Shown: positions 49,110-62,154 of the stretch, piece by piece
How the letters are laid out: each line of letters opens with the position of its first letter
Numbering within the stretch: the first letter of the stretch is position 1
Notes under the pieces: model-generated
The model's input: only the letters and a program-made list of their open reading frames with translations
Told to the model about the DNA's origin: nothing
The model's database searches: none
Assembly (NCBI RefSeq): GCF_030445035.2
Contig: NC_080673.1
Coordinates: 199,824,216 to 199,888,215 of the forward strand
Length of the DNA stretch: 64,000 bases
DNA from: Dasypus novemcinctus
Taxonomy: Eukaryota; Chordata; Mammalia; Cingulata; Dasypodidae
Direction: 5' to 3'
Translations under genes and position numbers: made by a program

Positions 49110-51019
49110 CCAGGTAAGGAGGTCTGGTGCCTGCAGTGAATCTCCCTCCCAAGGACTGCTAGGAGGACTGCTGGGAGGCCCACATGGCTCCTTCTCCCCT
49201 TCACATCTATCAGGGTTTGGTGCCTCCTTACCCCATGTACAGGATGGCCCCTATGGCTGTTTCTAGAGAGGGGAGCCCTGCCTGACAATCTCCATGTGGG
49301 TCAATTCTGATGCCCCAGTTTTCCCTAAAGCCACAACAAATGGTGCCTGAAGTGATTACAGACTCACAGGGGGGCCTGGATCTAGAGACAGCTCTGATCT
49401 GAGCAGATCTACTGTCTGGTCATCTCTTTGAGCTCAACAGACCCCTAAGCCTTCAACCTTCCCTTGACTACATCCCCAAAGCTTCAGGGTCTCAGCTTCA
49501 CTCTCTAATCATGTTTTCAAATTCATTATCTCTGTGCTTAATGCCTGCACTCTACTGTGTTGCAAGAAATGGCTCTGGTAGCAACTGATGGTCATTGGAC
49601 GGACAGAGACCTCACTGAGAGGGCAATACAGACTCAAGCTTCCTGGGACTGAGCCTTGCCTTTCCTCAAGTCCTTCCTATGTCTCCATGAGTCTGAATCA
49701 ATAGACGCCCCTTTCAGAGCTTGAATCTCAGAAAATGAATCTGCAGTTGCCCAAGAAGTGCATGAACCAGAGAGACAGAATCGACATCCAAAAGAAAAAC
49801 TTCCATGTGCTCAGATTGAAGAAAAACCTAGGTGGAGCGTGAAAGGGGGAGAAAGCTAATATTCTTAGAGCTAAATAAGATGGCAGTAGCTGCCGATCAA
49901 CAGTTATCAAACATCTGTAAATACTGTTTGAACTCTTTTTCTGTTTGTCCTTGTAAATCCTCTTTAGTGAGTCAAGACAACTTATTCTATCCTTACCTCT
50001 GCTGATATGTATAGGGTATCCTTGGGCTGTAAAGGAGAAACAAATATCAGTTTCAAGATGTCTGCTATTCTTGGAAATAATCTAACTCTCTGGTCTTCAG
50101 ATTTCTAATAATGACTGGCCTGTGGAATCTTGACCTGGATTTCTAGAGACAAACTCATGTTCCAAGTTTTAGTGTTAATGGAAATACCCTTCTGGGAAAA
50201 GGCAGTTGAAGAGTAATTTGGACAATGAGCTTCAGAAGAAATTTAAGATCAACAGTAGTGGGCCATCAGTATAGTTAGCAATGTTGTATATAAATAGCTT
50301 CAATAAAAGTTTTAGACTTTTTATTCAAATTACTATAGGGAATTGCTGGATACTTACATATTCATTAAAGTCAGAATTTTATAGTTTATCCTTATACCTT
50401 AAATCCTCAAAAATAAGAATTCAAAACAAATTAAAATGTAACTTCTGCCTTGTGAACTACTGCTTTTTTAATTTACGGAAAAGACTGTCATTTCTCAGTT
50501 TCATGTCCCTGATTACTGTGTAACAATTCTCCACTTTCGCCTTTGCCAAGTTAGATTTTTATATTGTGGTTCCTAAATGAAGCTTCTGATTTTATACTAA
50601 CTTTTAAAAAAACACATTTCTTATTTAGAGGCAGGATTGTGGTGCCAGAAGCCACATGAATGTAAAATCACATCATGTTCACCAACAGTAGAATCTTGTG
50701 AAGAGTGTTTACCTGCTCTGTGTGCAACCTACCACTTGGAAGGCAAAGAAGCCTTTGAGTGCGGGGCCTATGCTTACCGGGGTTGAAAGTCCTAGAAGCA
50801 GAGGATTCCCAGGCCCTCCTGGGCATAGCACATCTTCCCCAGACATGGGATCACATCTCACTGTGTGTGGACTTGGTAAGGGACAATGGGGATATGGTGT
50901 TCACACAGGATAGTTTCCTCTGAAGGAAAACAGGGAAAAAGCAAAGGTGGTCAGGCAGAGGAAAGACACCCCCCCACACTGAAGTCCTCAAATACTTTTA
51001 CAAGACCCCAGAGCCAGTG
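49110..51019. other. Unassigned intergenic sequence
   Basis: No gene, repeat family or RNA is recognised; frames are short. Confidence 0.5.
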
Positions 51020-51030
51020 CAATTCCTTTT

Positions 51031-51339
51031 TATTATTTTTTATAATAAATTTTTAAAGATACATAAATCACAAAAAATGTTACATTAAAAAATACAAGAG
51101 TTCACTGCATTTGGGGAAAAAAATTCTGGAGCACTGCTGCACCACATGGATTATATTTACATCGTAGTTTACATTCTTCCCCCCAATACATTCAGTGGGT
51201 TATGGAAGGATATACAGTGTCCAGCATCTGTTCCTGCGATATCATTTAGTACAACTCCACGTCCCACAAATGCCCCCATATCTCATCTCTACTTCCTTCT
51301 CCCTGCCCTCAGCAACTACCTTGGCCACTTTCTTAGGTT
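51031..51339 (-). mobile_element. L1 3' end (5'-truncated), antisense
   Basis: Matches the end of the L1 3' UTR ('aatgttacattaaaaaatac', 'agcactgctgcaccacatgg', 'ctgccctcagcaactacc'). Target-site duplication caattcctttt (51020-51030) and caatttctttt (51340-51350). 51351-51487 holds nothing recognised. Confidence 0.85.
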
Positions 51340-51489
51340 CAATTTCTTTTAGCAACACCTGGAGGTCTTGGGGCACCACAGCCAACCACAGCCAACCTGG
51401 AGATTAGAAGTCCGATGTGGGAAAATGGCTTGAATTTGAATGTGGGAACCTGGCTTGAAGTTGAAACATTTCCATAATGCAGATAAGAA

Positions 51490-53893
<2,404 letters not shown>

Positions 53894-54127
53894 ACATGCC
53901 GTCGTTTTTATTCTCCTGGGGAGCAGCAGCAGGTTGCCCGGAAAGTGCGACTGCAGGAGCAGCACGACCGGTGTGAGGCTGGGCGAGGTCGGAACACGCG
54001 GACGAGGACATGCCTGGGGAACGGGGATCAGAATCCTGAAATCATCGTTGCTTTTTTTTAATGGTTTTAGATATGAACACTCTCTCTGTAAATAAACAAT
54101 AAACCAAGGAGGAAAGTATTTAAAAAG

Positions 54128-54219
54128 TGTTGGGGGTGAGCGGATATAGCTCCAGTGGTTGAGCGTCCGCTTCCCATGTACTAGGTCCTGGGTTCAATCC
54201 CCAGTACCCCTAAAAAAAA
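54128..54219 (+). mobile_element. DAS-type SINE, short form (tRNA-Ala-derived)
   Basis: Sense copy with internal Pol III boxes ('tagctccagtgg' and 'gggttcaatcc') and an A8 tail, inserted in the 3' UTR of the PROSER1 retrocopy. It resembles a tRNA but lacks a foldable complete cloverleaf and has a poly-A tail, so it is not a tRNA gene. Confidence 0.88.
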
Positions 54220-55107
54220 GCTTTTGGGGACTTTTCACCTCCCATCCTGTGATGCTTGAGCTGTGTAAATGATCTACATAGAAGGAACATTAAAGAGGAG
54301 ACTAGACTCTAGTCGAATACAGCCTTAAATCTCGTGTGGCTTCTGCTGATGGAGGTCATGGGGTGCCTGGGACTTGTGGGTGCTGGGGCCCTGGGGGCAC
54401 ACCACATGCCAGGGAAGAATCAGCGCCCCAAACGTGTCCACGGAGGAGCCTGGGACCCGTGCTTATTTAATTTCTGATACTAATGATCAGAAATGCTGAA
54501 TTAACTCAATATATTTCAGGTAAGTGAAAATGGTGCTTCATGTAGTCTTTAGAATGACTTTCAACTGATTTCGACTAAGATATATATCCAGAACTACTTT
54601 CTTACAGAAATACAAATAAAGCTTGTGGTAATTGCCTTCAGAACCCCATTTCTTAAACTCAGCAGTAGCCAAATGAGTGAGGGACGCTCGACGCCTCCGC
54701 CGCCCTCGTCACTCACTGTGCTCCGAAGTTCTTGGCGAATGTTTACAATCATGGGATGTGGAATTTGTTTGTTCTTAAAAATCAGATGCTACGAGATCAC
54801 ACCAATCATGTGACACCAGGTCGAAGAGGCGCTCTGTTAGGAGGTGTGCATTGTGCCCTCTTGCTCAAGAATCTGGGGTAGAGGACACTTCATTTGCTTA
54901 ATAACAGCTCTGCCACATTCGGGGAAAGGAGGGAGAGTGATTAAAAGTGTAAACAATAGAATCTGCTGTAGTGCATTTCGTCATCTAGAAGTTTTACTTT
55001 TATAAAGATGGTGTCTGGAAGATGCTGCTAATGTATTTTCCTTCAACATGGGGAACTTTTTAAGTATATTAAATATTCCTGTATTGTTAGTTTTTAATAA
55101 TTTTTAA

Positions 55108-55135
55108 AATAAACTTTATGGATATGAAAAAAAAA
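55108..55135 (+). terminator. Polyadenylation signal and A-tail of the PROSER1 retrocopy
   Basis: AATAAA at 55108-55113, followed 14 bases later by an A9 run (55127-55135), the expected end of a processed mRNA insertion. Confidence 0.75.
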
Positions 55136-55197
55136 GGGTAGGCTTAGGAACACCAGCCTTGACTAGATGGAACACACTGTCTGATCAGCACAAAAAT

Positions 55198-55480
55198 TGT
55201 GTGAGGAGGCGTTTGAACTTTGTATGGCCTGTTCCCTAGTATTGCAGGTGCTACAGCTTTAATAGCAAGCAGCCTTGAAAATAAACATAGATAACTAATG
55301 CTTTGCAATTTCTAATAAATACGATGTGGAAACTAGGGTCGAGGCTCTCCATTCCAGAAGCTGTTGAGTCCCCTGGTCCCATCTTTATCTTCTCTCTTGT
55401 GTTTTGCTCTCTGTTCTTTTATTTCTTAAGATCTGCATCGCCTTCCCTTCATGCAAACCTGTCGCTGAGCTGGTCTCAAG
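55198..55480 (+). mobile_element. 5' LTR of the betaretrovirus-like provirus
   Basis: About 280 bp starting TGTGTGAGG and ending near GGTCTCA. AATAAA signals are at 55280-55285 and 55314-55319. The right two thirds parallel the solo LTR at 22524-22814. The left limit is set by that alignment and is uncertain by some tens of bases. Confidence 0.75.
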
Positions 55481-55483
55481 AAC

Positions 55484-55501
55484 TGGTGTCCAAACAGGGA
55501 C
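55484..55501 (+). promoter_or_regulatory. Primer-binding site, tRNA-Lys
   Basis: TGGTGTCCAAACAGGGAC matches the complement of the 3' end of tRNA-Lys(UUU) except at positions that look like CpG decay (C to T, G to A). Confidence 0.82.
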
Positions 55502-55630
55502 TCAAGGGGAAGAAGAATCACTTCAAGCAAAACTAAAGGTGTTGTCATGGCGCAGAGCCCCGAGTGGTTTAGAAGGCCATCCAAGTCCTTGGTGAGTAAG
55601 GACATTCTCAGGTATTTTAGCAGGGTTACG

Positions 55631-58600
55631 ATGGGAAATGGAGACAGTTCAACAAAATAGCACCCGTGTGTCTGTCTCTTGAAACAGCTCCTTAAAGCAG
55701 GAGGAGCCAAGGTCAGTCAGCCTCATATTTTAGAACTCTTACTGATTACAGAAACCCTTTGCCTATTATTAAATCTGTTTTGGAACCCTTGCAAACAGAA
55801 GGTGAGGAAGAGAAAAATGAAAATAGAGAATGTGAGGAAGTTCCTCCCACTGAATTTTTTTTTTTTTTTATCATTTAATCATTACTTTATTTCTCTTATT
55901 TATACAGTAAAAATTGCCCTCTTTTACAAATTTGATTGCTTTTTCTAATGTTTTTTAAATTATTCACAATCTAATGTTAATAATACCATATTATCTTTAC
56001 AGTGCATTTTGTAAATGTAAACATTTTAAAGTTATTATTACATTATTTTATCTTTAAAATTTCACATTGTGAGAAGAATGATAATTACTCAACACTTCAA
56101 ACTGGTAATGTTGCCCATGGAAAATCTGCACTACCATACAAATGGTAAATTTCACGTAAAACAGGTAGAGTCAGTTTAATTTTTGACGAGTTCTGTAAAA
56201 TTAAAAAACTACTGCTGATGAAATTGTTAACAAGTTGCTGAGTCTTCCTCCACAATACTTGTCTTGATTATTTGGTTGACAGTTTTGATTTTTTTTTTTT
56301 TTAATTTTTTTATTTTTTATTGAATTTGTAATAATATTACATTAAAAATATATATGTGAGGTCCCATTCAACCCCACCCCCCCACCCCCCCCTCTCCCCC
56401 CCCCCCCCCCCCCAACAACACTCGTTCCCATCATCATGACACATCCATTGGATTTGGTAAGTACATCTTTGGGCACCTCTGCACCTCATATACATTGGTT
56501 CACATCATGGCCCATACTCTCCTCTATTCCATCATGTAGGCCCTGTGAGGATTTACAATGTCCGGTGATTACCTCTGAAGCACCATCCAGGGCAGCTCCA
56601 TGTCCCTAAGACGCCTCCACCTCTCATCTCTTCCTGCCTTTCCCCATACCCTTTGTCCATTATGTCCACTTTTCCCAATCCAATGCCACCTCTTCTATGT
56701 GGACACTGGATTGGTTGTGTCCATTGCACCTTTATGTCAAGAGGAGGCTCAGATTCCACCTGGATGCTGGATGCAATCCTCCCATTTTCAGTTGTAATCA
56801 CTCTAGGCTCCATGGTGTGGTGGTTGTCCTTCTTCACCTCCATCTTAGCTGAGTGTGGTAAGTCCAATAAATCAGATTGTAGGTGCTGGAGTCTGTTGAG
56901 GCTCAGGATCTGGCTATCACATTGTCAGTCCAGAGATTCAAATCCCCTAAATATATCTTAAACCCCAACATTAACTGCACCTCCAGCACATTAGCATGAA
57001 AGTCTTATGAAGGGAGATCCCATCTGAGTCCAGATTCATCACACATAAACATCATTTCCAAAGAGGGGCCATCTGCCCTGGTAGTTAACCCCATGTTACT
57101 CAAATGTGGCCAGTCTCGAAGCCAAACTCAGCATGTAAATGCAATGCCTTCCCCCCAGCGTGGGACATGACACCCGGGGATGAGCCTCCCTGGCAACGAG
57201 GGACCACTATCAACTACCAACTGATGATGCAACTGGAAAATGACCTTATATGGAAGGTTCAATGCGGATCAGCAGAATATCCATGTCTACATAAAATACC
57301 ATGACTTTAAAATGCTGTTTGACCTAAAGTAAGGGGGAAATGGAAAGGAGAAATGAGTTTATATGGCTACGAGTTTCTAAAAAAGAGTCTGGAGGCTGGC
57401 AGAAGGTTTGCCCTCATGCACAACTGAGCAGAGTCAGAGAGACAGATAAAGCAGATACAACCCCCAGATATTGGTTCCTTTGAGGGCTAAAGAGACCCAT
57501 GGGAGTTATGGTCATGGCCGATGGGGTTAACCACTGAATTTTTTGATGATACTAAATCTAAAGTTGTTTTGCCTTCAGCTCCTTCATTAGCAGACTTTAG
57601 AAAGTCACTTTCCCCTCCCGCCGACACCTCCTCCCCCTCCTATACCTGGAGAGGCTCAGCCAAAGTTGTCAGCTCTACAAGAGCGCATTTTACAGGCTAG
57701 AAGGGAGAGTGACTTGGAGGCACTTCAAATGGCCTTTCCGGTTACTGTACGAGAAAGAGTAGCTCCCAGAGTGGACCCTCAAAATCCAGATGGAGTTTAT
57801 GAGTTCACTCATGAGCCCTTCCCATTTAAAATTTTGAAAGAGTTAAAAGCAGCAGAGCAACAATATGGTCCAAATTCTCCTTTCACCTAAGGGTGCAGTG
57901 CAAGGTCTTGCTGAAGGCTGAGGCAGATTCCAGCTGACTAGTCCACATTGGCACGCATCATCCTAGGGTCTGGAGAGTTTTTACAATTCAAAACCTGGTG
58001 GACAGATCATGCAGAGACTCAGGCTGCTCATAATAGAGTCCATAATATCCCCATTTCCTTGGATCAGTTAGTGGGGGTGGGGAATTGGGCAGGAGTAGAT
58101 CAGCAATTAACAATGAATGATCAAGCCATCGCACAGGTCCTTCGCTGTTACTTAAGGGCCTGGGGAAAAAACTGAAAGAAAGGCCAGCCTCTGGTGTCAT
58201 TTCAAAAATTATTACAAGAACCTAAAGAACCTTACCCTGACTTTATCGCCTGGTTACTAGAGGCTATCAAAAAACAGGTCAATAATTTAGAAGCTGCTGC
58301 TACTATTTTACAGCCAATGGCTTATGAAAATGCTAACCAGGATTGTCAAAAAGCTGTTGGGATTATGAAAGGTAAAGTAGATTTGACTGGATATATTAAA
58401 TTGTGCCAGGATGTAGGGACGGAGGGCCACCGTGCTACAGTGATGGCTCAGGCTAGCGCAGGGATGAAAACCAATAAGAGGTTCTCTGGAAAATGTTTCA
58501 ATTGTGGAAAAATTGGTCACATGAAAAAAGATTATCAGAAAAGGTCTGAAGGAAAAACAATGCCACCCAGACAGAATATTTCTGCTCTGAAATGATTTGA

Positions 58601-58664
58601 GCGAAATGATTTGAGCCTTGTCCCCACTGTGGTAAAGGAAATCATTGGTCTAGCCAATGTAGGT
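55631..58664 (+). pseudogene. gag (matrix, capsid, nucleocapsid), interrupted by L1
   Basis: Gag builds the particle. A start at 55631 (MGNGD, a myristoylation-type N-terminus) is followed by a stop after nine codons and then matrix-like sequence (LLKAGGAKVSQPHILELL). The L1 at 55861-57530 splits the gene. After it come a proline-rich stretch (PPTPPPPPIPG, about 57620-57650), capsid (57666-58180), a major-homology-region-like FQKLLQEPKEPYPDFIAWLL (58197-58256), and zinc knuckles. Knuckle 1 (58494-58535) has its last Cys replaced by Tyr (CFNCGKIGHMKKDY). Knuckle 2 (58619-58660) is intact (CPHCGKGNHWSSQC) but in another frame after a perfect 14-bp tandem duplication at 58589-58616. Confidence 0.88.
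55861..57530 (-). mobile_element. L1 with 5' inversion and probable 3' transduction, inserted in gag
   Basis: Flanked by a perfect 14-bp target-site duplication ccactgaatttttt (55847-55860 and 57531-57544). Reading the minus strand: an inverted 5' piece (57530-57093; plus-strand sense, reverse complement of about 3410-3830), then the L1 3' UTR in order (57093-56303) with its C-rich tract and a poly-A (56289-56302, T on plus). About 420 bases of non-L1 sequence follow (56288-55870), with AATAAA just upstream of a second poly-A (55855-55869). One duplication encloses all parts, so one event is likely. Confidence 0.8.
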
Positions 58665-58707
58665 CTAATTATCATAAGAATGGCACTCCCTAGTTGAGAA
58701 ACTTCCA

Positions 58708-59088
58708 GTGGCCTTTCTTAGCCCCGTTCCAAAAGGGGGCCTTCCCAGCTCAGCAGAGCAATCCTGGCACTCCCGGATACTCCACAGTGCCCTGGACTTA
58801 TCCCCCGCTCCAGCAGGAAGTGCAGCGGTAGATATCCCTATGGTAGAATCTGTTATCTTGCTTCCAGGGGACACCCCCATCTGTGTAAAAATGGGAATAA
58901 AGGGACCTTTACCAATTGGCATGGTAGGATTTCTCAGGAGGAGCAGTCTCACCTCCCAGGAAGTTAGATATAGGAGTAATTGTGACGACCAAGGAGAGAT
59001 TCAAGTTATCATGTCCACCTCAGTTCCTTGGAAAGCTGATATTGAAGATCGCATAACCAATTGTTGTTGCTCCCTTTTGTTCCTGTAG
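58708..59088 (+). pseudogene. Retroviral dUTPase domain (pro frame)
   Basis: dUTPase hydrolyses dUTP and limits uracil in viral DNA. The frame shows HSALDLSPAPAGSAAVDIP, then LLPGDTPICVKMGIKGPLP, LRRSSLTSQEVRYRSNCDDQ and GEIQVIMSTS, in the order of dUTPase motifs 1-4. The hairpin motif around the substrate (YRSNCDDQGEI) is altered. The frame stops at 59088. Confidence 0.85.
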
Positions 59089-59507
59089 GAGCTAGTAAGA
59101 AAGTCGGAGGGAAAAATGGCTTTGGAAGTACAGGAATGACAGGAGTATTCTGAACTGAAAAAATTTTAGAATCTCGTCCTGTTTGCGAAGTAACTATTTA
59201 GAACAAGCTCTTTAGAGGACTTATTGATACAGGAGCTGACATTTCTAGCATAAGTTCTAACCATTGGCCCTCTGCTTGGCCATTACAAGATGCATCTATT
59301 TCTGTGGTGGGACTTGGCACTCCCAGAGGTTTAGAACAGAGTGTGCAAATTTTTCATTGTCTGGGACCTGATGGGCAACTTGCCACCCTGCAGCCATATG
59401 TTGCAGACTTACCTATTAATCTCTGGGGATGTGATCTATTAGAACAATGGCAGGCTGAAATTTATATTCCCCAGGTTAGCCAATATAGTAAACAAAGTGA
59501 ACAATGA
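59089..59507 (+). pseudogene. Retroviral aspartic protease
   Basis: N-terminal NGFGSTGMTGVF (about 59125-59150), then a stop, then GLIDTGADISSISSNHWPS with an intact DTG active site at 59226-59234. GLGTPRGLEQS follows in the flap region, and the frame ends at 59507. A second stop precedes the active site, so the protease cannot be made as one chain. Confidence 0.87.
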
Positions 59508-59639
59508 ATGAGGAAACAAGAGCATGTTCCAGGGTTAGGACTGGGTAAGCATCAGCAGGGAATTGTTGAACCAATAAACCCTATGGCTCATAGTAATCGT
59601 GAGATATTTGGATATTCACCTTTTCCATAGTGGCCACTG

Positions 59640-60400
59640 TCCAGTCTAGCCTCCTTGGACCACCCAAACCCATTCCTCTTAAATGGACTATAACCTCTTT
59701 GGTTTGGGTTGAACAGTGGCCCATTAACTCAAGAAAAATTGGAGGCACTTCATAAATTAGTTAAGAAACAGATAAGGGGCATATTGAAGAATCTTTTAGT
59801 TCTTGGAACTCTCCAGTGTTTCCTATTAAGAAAAAATTAGGCAAATGGAGACTTTTAACAGACCTTTGGCTGTTAGTGCAGTCATTCAACCTATGGGTGC
59901 ACCTCAGCCAGGTTTGCCCACACCATCTATGATCCCTCGTAGCTGGCTATTTGTTATTGATTTAAAGGATTACTTCTTTACAATACCTTTGGCTCCCCAG
60001 GACTGTGAGAAATTTGCATTCTCTATAACTTCATTCAATAATAAGGAATGTCTGAAATGGTTTCAGTGGGAATATCTTCCTCAAGGAATGCTTAATAGCC
60101 CCACAATGTCAAAATTTCGTAGCTAAAGCCTTAAATCCAGTCATTGACTTTTCCTTCTTGTTATACTATACACTACATGGATGCTATACTGTGTGCCGCT
60201 CCCTTTTCCCAGACTCTAGTTTTAGCTTGCCAGGCCTTAGAAAAGAGCTTAACTGCAGCAGGGTTAAAACCTGCTCCTGAGAAAATTCAAAATGTTACTC
60301 CCATTTCTTATCTTGGGACTATAGTTAACAAAATTACAATTAAGCCTCAGAAGGTTCAGATTCGTAGGGACGCTATTAAAACTGAATGATCTGCAGAAAT
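59640..60400 (+). pseudogene. Reverse transcriptase of the class II provirus
   Basis: Pieces in order: VEQWPINSRK-like start (about 59710), [12 protein letters not shown] (about 59830, other frame), [20 protein letters not shown] with the first catalytic Asp (59949-60008), [17 protein letters not shown] (60069-60119) and HYMDAILCAAP (60168-60200). In the last, the second Asp of YMDD is Ala. Frames shift near 59840 and 60120. Inactive. Confidence 0.87.
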
Positions 60401-61330
60401 TATTAGGAGATATATACTGGCTGAGGCCCAAAGTGGGCATTTCCACATATGAACTGTCTAATCATTTTTCCCTATTACAAGGAGATCCTCAATTAAACAG
60501 CCCCTGGGTTCTGATGAGAAAAGCAGAATTAAAATTCATAGAGAAAAAAATTCAAAGTGCCCAAGTTGAATGCATTAATCTAGAACAGCCAATGCAATTG
60601 TTTATCTAGCCTTCCTTATACTCTCCCATGGGAATCCTTATGCAACAAGATCATATTGTAGAATGGATATTTTTACCTAACAGTGTTGTTAAAACTTTAT
60701 CTCCTTGTGTGGGTTTTATGGCCTAGATTATACTTAAAGGCCATGAACACACTCATGCTCTTCACAGACAGGGCCCGTCTCATATCATTCTTCCACTTTT
60801 ATGCAAGGAAGTTGAGGCTTGCCTACAAAATCACTTACCATGGCAAATAGCCTTTGCTGATTATATTGGACAAATAGATTATATTGGACAAATCATTACC
60901 CTAAAAATCATATATTACAATTCATTAAAAGCACTCAATGGATTTTATCTAGTATAACTAAGTCTCAACCAATACTTGATGCCCCTACAATTTTTACTGA
61001 TGGGTCTAGAAATGGCATAGCTGGGTGTACTGGGTATAAAATTAAGAAAATTCCTACTCCTGGATTTTCAGCTCAGTAAGCTGAATGAATAGCAGTACTT
61101 ACTGCTTTGCAAGACATACTAGAGTCCATAAACATCCTTCCAGACTCGGTGTATGTCATCCTGGTTATTCAACTGATTGAAACAGCTCTTATCAAGCCTA
61201 ACTTAAATCAGTTTCTTTGTAAGCTTTTTCATAAATTTCAACAGATAACTAGAAATAGAAAAAGTCCATTTTTTATCACCCACATTTGATCTCATTCAAA
61301 TTTACCTGGACCATTAGTATGAAACAATGA
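60401..61330 (+). pseudogene. Connection and RNase H region of the class II provirus
   Basis: Decayed coding sequence. RNase H is marked by 'DGSRNGIAGCTGYK' near 61000 and, in the frame 61107-61289, SVYVILVIQLIETALIKPN. The usual catalytic Asp after SVYV is replaced here. Many stops. Confidence 0.75.
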
Positions 61331-61349
61331 TGCTGCTGATAAATTAGTC

Positions 61350-62020
61350 ACCCCTGTTTTACAAGAAGCTATTCATTTTCGTACTTCAGCTCATTTAAAT
61401 GCAGCTGGCCTCAAAGCTCATTTTCCTTTAACAGACACAAGCTAGGGACATTGTTCAAACTTGTCCATCCTGTCAAATTCTTAATAATCCAAAGCAACTG
61501 GAACCTGGAGTAAATCCCTGTGGTTTAACTGCTAACACACTGTGGCAAATGGATATAACTCATATCTCCCCCTTTGGAAAATTATGTTATGTTCATGTCT
61601 CTGTAGAAACTTGCCCAGGATTTATTTGGGCTACAGCTCAGACTGGAGAAACTTCTCAACATGTAAGACAGCATTTGTTAGCTTACTTTGCTATACTGGG
61701 ACTTCCTCTGTCTCTAAAAACAAATAATGCCCCTGCTTATACCAGTGTCTGCCTTAAAAGACTTCTAGATACTTGGAGTATTTCACATACTATAGGACTT
61801 CCTTATAACCCCCAAGGGCAAGCTCTTGTCGAGCAATCAAATCAACCCCTTAAATTCATGTTACAAAAACAAAAAAAGGGAGACAAGGAAATACCACTCA
61901 TGCAGTTACATAAAGCACCATTCACTCTTAATTTTCTTAACTGGAAGGGACAGCAGCTGAAAGGCATTTTCAAAATAATTCTAAAACTCAAGCCCAAACC
62001 CTGTCTGAAAAACCTTTAAT
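61350..62020 (+). pseudogene. Integrase of the class II provirus
   Basis: HHCC zinc domain: HFRTSAHLN (61375-61401) to CPSCQIL. The core, 61549-62019, has MDITHISPFG (first Asp) and GLPYNPQGQALVEQSNQPLK (Glu position). The second catalytic Asp is replaced by Asn in KTNNAPAY (61717-61740). Open for 156 codons, but catalytically dead as read. Confidence 0.9.
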
Positions 62021-62154
62021 TTGGTGGAATGGTCCACTGACCAATGAATGGTCAACAGGGAAGCTGTTAACTTGGGGATGAGGGTATGCTTGTGTTTCCC
62101 CAGGAGACAGAGAACATCCTGTGTGGGTACTAGCTCATCAAATAAAACCATATC

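Noticed and set aside
54128-54219. Possible tRNA gene (A- and B-box-like sequences)
   Set aside because: It carries an A tail and matches the head of the longer SINEs; it is a SINE, not a functional tRNA.
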